Assembly: GCA_014607495.2 (NCBI GenBank)
Contig: CP053155.1
Location: forward strand, 2,418,001 to 2,482,000
DNA length: 64,000 nt
Origin: Carposina sasakii
Taxonomy: Eukaryota > Arthropoda > Insecta > Lepidoptera > Carposinidae
Direction: 5' to 3'
Shown here piece by piece: positions 62,326 to 64,000 of this stretch (positions are counted from its first letter, which is position 1; each line of letters begins with the position of its first letter). The position numbers were made by a program, and so were the translations under genes. Below the pieces are notes generated by a model that saw only the letters and a program-made list of their open reading frames with translations, ran no database searches and had not been told where the DNA came from.

Positions 62326-63072
62326 AGATCAGGTGAGATGTCTCCCGTCATGTCGTTTTCCTTCAGATAGCTAAGCACCACATTGCAGCAGTAGGTGCAG
62401 ACACGCAAGCCCCCCGCACAACCAAATATGTGCCTTGCAAGGTTATATACTATAATAACAATAAGTAAACAGAATATAGAAATGTTGGGTAGGTTATATC
62501 TTGTTATACATTCTCTTTGGTTAATATCATGGAGAAGAAATAAAAGCGGAACAGCGGCCAAGTATATTTTCATACAAAAATAGTGTGCCGCTGAGAGGGG
62601 GTGAAGTATGGGACAAGGGGAGCATCCTAACACTGTAGCCCTGCCCATTTACATAGAAACCACCGTGTACTAGAAACCTACTTGCATAAGCGTGTGGTTA
62701 CAGCTACTGCGTTACACACACAGGCCCTAAAGCTCCGCCTCTATCATGACATCTTGGCCTCACGATTGCCACACAATTCTCCATGGTTAATACACACAGA
62801 TAAGTGGTGCACATTTGAATTGCAATGTGAAAAATAAATATTTTTCTTTCTTTTTAAAAACTATCCTCAGAAGAAAGTAAAGTAAATAAATACCCTTGAC
62901 TTATATTCCTATGTCCCCTAGATGGGGCAAGGGGCCTCCACACCTAAAAGCTACCCTCAGAAAGTAAAAAAAATTACCTACCTGGTACCCGTTGACTGCA
63001 ACATCGTGAGCAGAAGATCTGACCGCACACCCTGCAGTGATGTCTTCTCCGTAATGTGCTGAATCGTAATGC
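62326..63072 (-). pseudogene. Two exons of a PIKfyve-type FYVE zinc finger, truncated gene fragment
   Basis: Exon 63072-62978 (minus) encodes [20 protein letters not shown] followed by [11 protein letters not shown]. With a GTAATT donor and an AG acceptor at 62434, it joins in phase to 62433-62326, encoding RHIFGCAGGLRVCTYCCNVV and LSYLKENDMTGDISPDLK. The basic RRRHHCR patch, paired cysteines and LRVCTYC end are the FYVE domain of the PI3P 5-kinase PIKfyve/Fab1, which binds PI3P on endosomes. The coding sequence then runs directly into the partial ~400-bp repeat at 62325 and stops. No downstream (chaperonin-like or kinase) exons follow, since EMC8 lies there. It is either the broken end of a gene extending beyond base 64000 or a captured fragment. 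Confidence 0.72.
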
Positions 63073-63144
63073 CTGAATACACAAACGGTTAGTAGAAAAG
63101 GTTGTATGGGCTTAGTTCCCCTTGCCTTTCCTTCGGGATAAACT

Positions 63145-63568
63145 AAATAAAAAAAAAGGTTAGAAAACTGTTCGTGTCATCTATCATTTTACCGGTCACT
63201 ATGCAATGGGATGCGACCTTAGATTATATGTAAATAATCTAAGGATGCGACCTTTGTATGGAAGATTGTCGTCTGTATGTCAGTACTCTAAGTAGTCGGA
63301 AAGCACGTAAAACCGTTAGTCCTGCGCCTGATCTCTCTCCGGTCGTGTCGGCTTTCCGTCCCATCGGACTATGAGAGTGACGGAATAGAGAGTGCATTTG
63401 TGTTTGCGCACACACTTGTGCACTATAATATCTCCTGCGTACCTGACCAATCTCCGTAGAGATTGGTCGCCTTGGCCGAAATACGGTCGGAGATCATCAC
63501 TCTAAGTAGTCTGGTACTGACAAGTGACGTCAAAGTGCAATTTTTACTCGATTATTATCTGAGAGATT
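63145..63568. repeat. Interspersed repeat with hairpins
   Basis: Contains TTGTGTTTGCGCACACACTT and GTGCACTATAATATCTCCTG, wording of a common lepidopteran repeat. A perfect stem GACCAATCTC/GAGATTGGTC lies at 63450-63474, and a stem CTTAGATTAT/ATAATCTAAG near 63219-63244. No coding sequence. Confidence 0.5.
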
Positions 63569-63574
63569 CGGCGG

Positions 63575-63955
63575 GAAAAGCTGGAAGGGAGCAGGTGTAA
63601 TTTTCTTGTGAAAATCAAAAATTATTTGTAAATGGCTTGCATGTGTCCGTAAAGTGATGTTTTCTGGTAGATAAGTTATATTTTGATTACTTGTGATGTG
63701 AATCTAGTGCGTGTGCATGGTTTTATACGCAGGTAAGCCGAGTAAAACTTTAGCCGGATTACGATCTCTTCATGGGCGCATGTAAGTTGTTTCTGCAATA
63801 ATTTTTCATTTTGACTAACTTTACACTTGTCCTTGAGGATTTTCCCGACGTTTCATCATCATCATTATCATCCATCATAAATTCAGAAATCATTTACTAA
63901 AGACAATGGCTGTATGGGCTTAGTTCCCCTTGCCTTTCCTTCGGGATAAACTAAA
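63575..63955 (-). repeat. Inverted copy of the ~400-bp repeat
   Basis: Full-length copy in the orientation opposite to the array at 60967-62325, from TCGGCGGGAAAAGCTGG to TGCCTTTCCTTCGGGATAAA. Confidence 0.75.
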
Positions 63956-64000
63956 CAAAAAAAAATAGTTGATTGTTTTGAGTTTTCCATTGACTAACTT

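Noticed and set aside
62446..62648. Upstream part of the minus-strand ORF 62301-62648
   Set aside because: It is intron sequence before the acceptor at 62434; only 62433-62326 matches the FYVE family.

Overview
This is nuclear DNA from a moth or butterfly (Lepidoptera). It is AT-rich, host genes carry spliceosomal introns, and the space between genes is packed with interspersed repeats of lepidopteran type (Helitron-like repeats ending CTAGT next to a CGCGGACGGAGTCGCGGG-like hairpin, tRNA-derived SINEs, mariner-like MITEs with ACAGGGTG ends). There is no bacterial, plasmid or viral gene organisation and no CRISPR array. Family assignments come from reading the translated sequence; no database search was run.

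Layout. 1-17.4 kb: gene-poor and repeat-rich (a decayed LINE reverse transcriptase split by a hAT-type MITE, several MITE families, a Helitron-like copy with an internal minisatellite). 17.4-18.1 kb (-): first coding exon of an SLC6 transporter of the SLC6A15/17 type. 21.4 kb (+): single-exon BLCAP homologue. 23.1-23.7 kb (-): ribosomal protein S28. 24.6-27.1 kb (-): TRAP-alpha (SSR1), five coding exons. 27-32 kb: repeats. 32.2-36.4 kb (+): AGXT2, ten coding exons. 37.2-38.8 kb: a broken partial copy of the 5' half of AARSD1. 38.8-49.9 kb: an 11-kb block of mobile DNA: an intron-containing piggyBac transposase gene, an ORF1-only LINE with target-site duplication, and a 3.1-kb DNA transposon with 4-bp TSD and a decayed DUF7869-like transposase. 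49.9-58.3 kb (+): the second, apparently intact AARSD1 (eight coding exons), with a Harbinger-in-transposon nest in its 5' flank and a non-autonomous LTR retrotransposon in intron 5. 59.0-60.8 kb (-): EMC8/9, tail-to-tail with AARSD1. 60.9-64 kb: tandem and inverted copies of a ~400-bp repeat around two stranded exons encoding the FYVE zinc finger of a PIKfyve-like kinase.

The recognisable host genes are mostly housekeeping (translation, tRNA proofreading, ER protein insertion and translocation, mitochondrial amino-acid metabolism, transport). They do not form an operon or pathway. I do not see a clear novel biological system. The items most worth following are the DUF7869 transposon, the ORF1-only LINE, the PIKfyve exons boxed in by inverted repeat ends, and the AARSD1 partial duplication.
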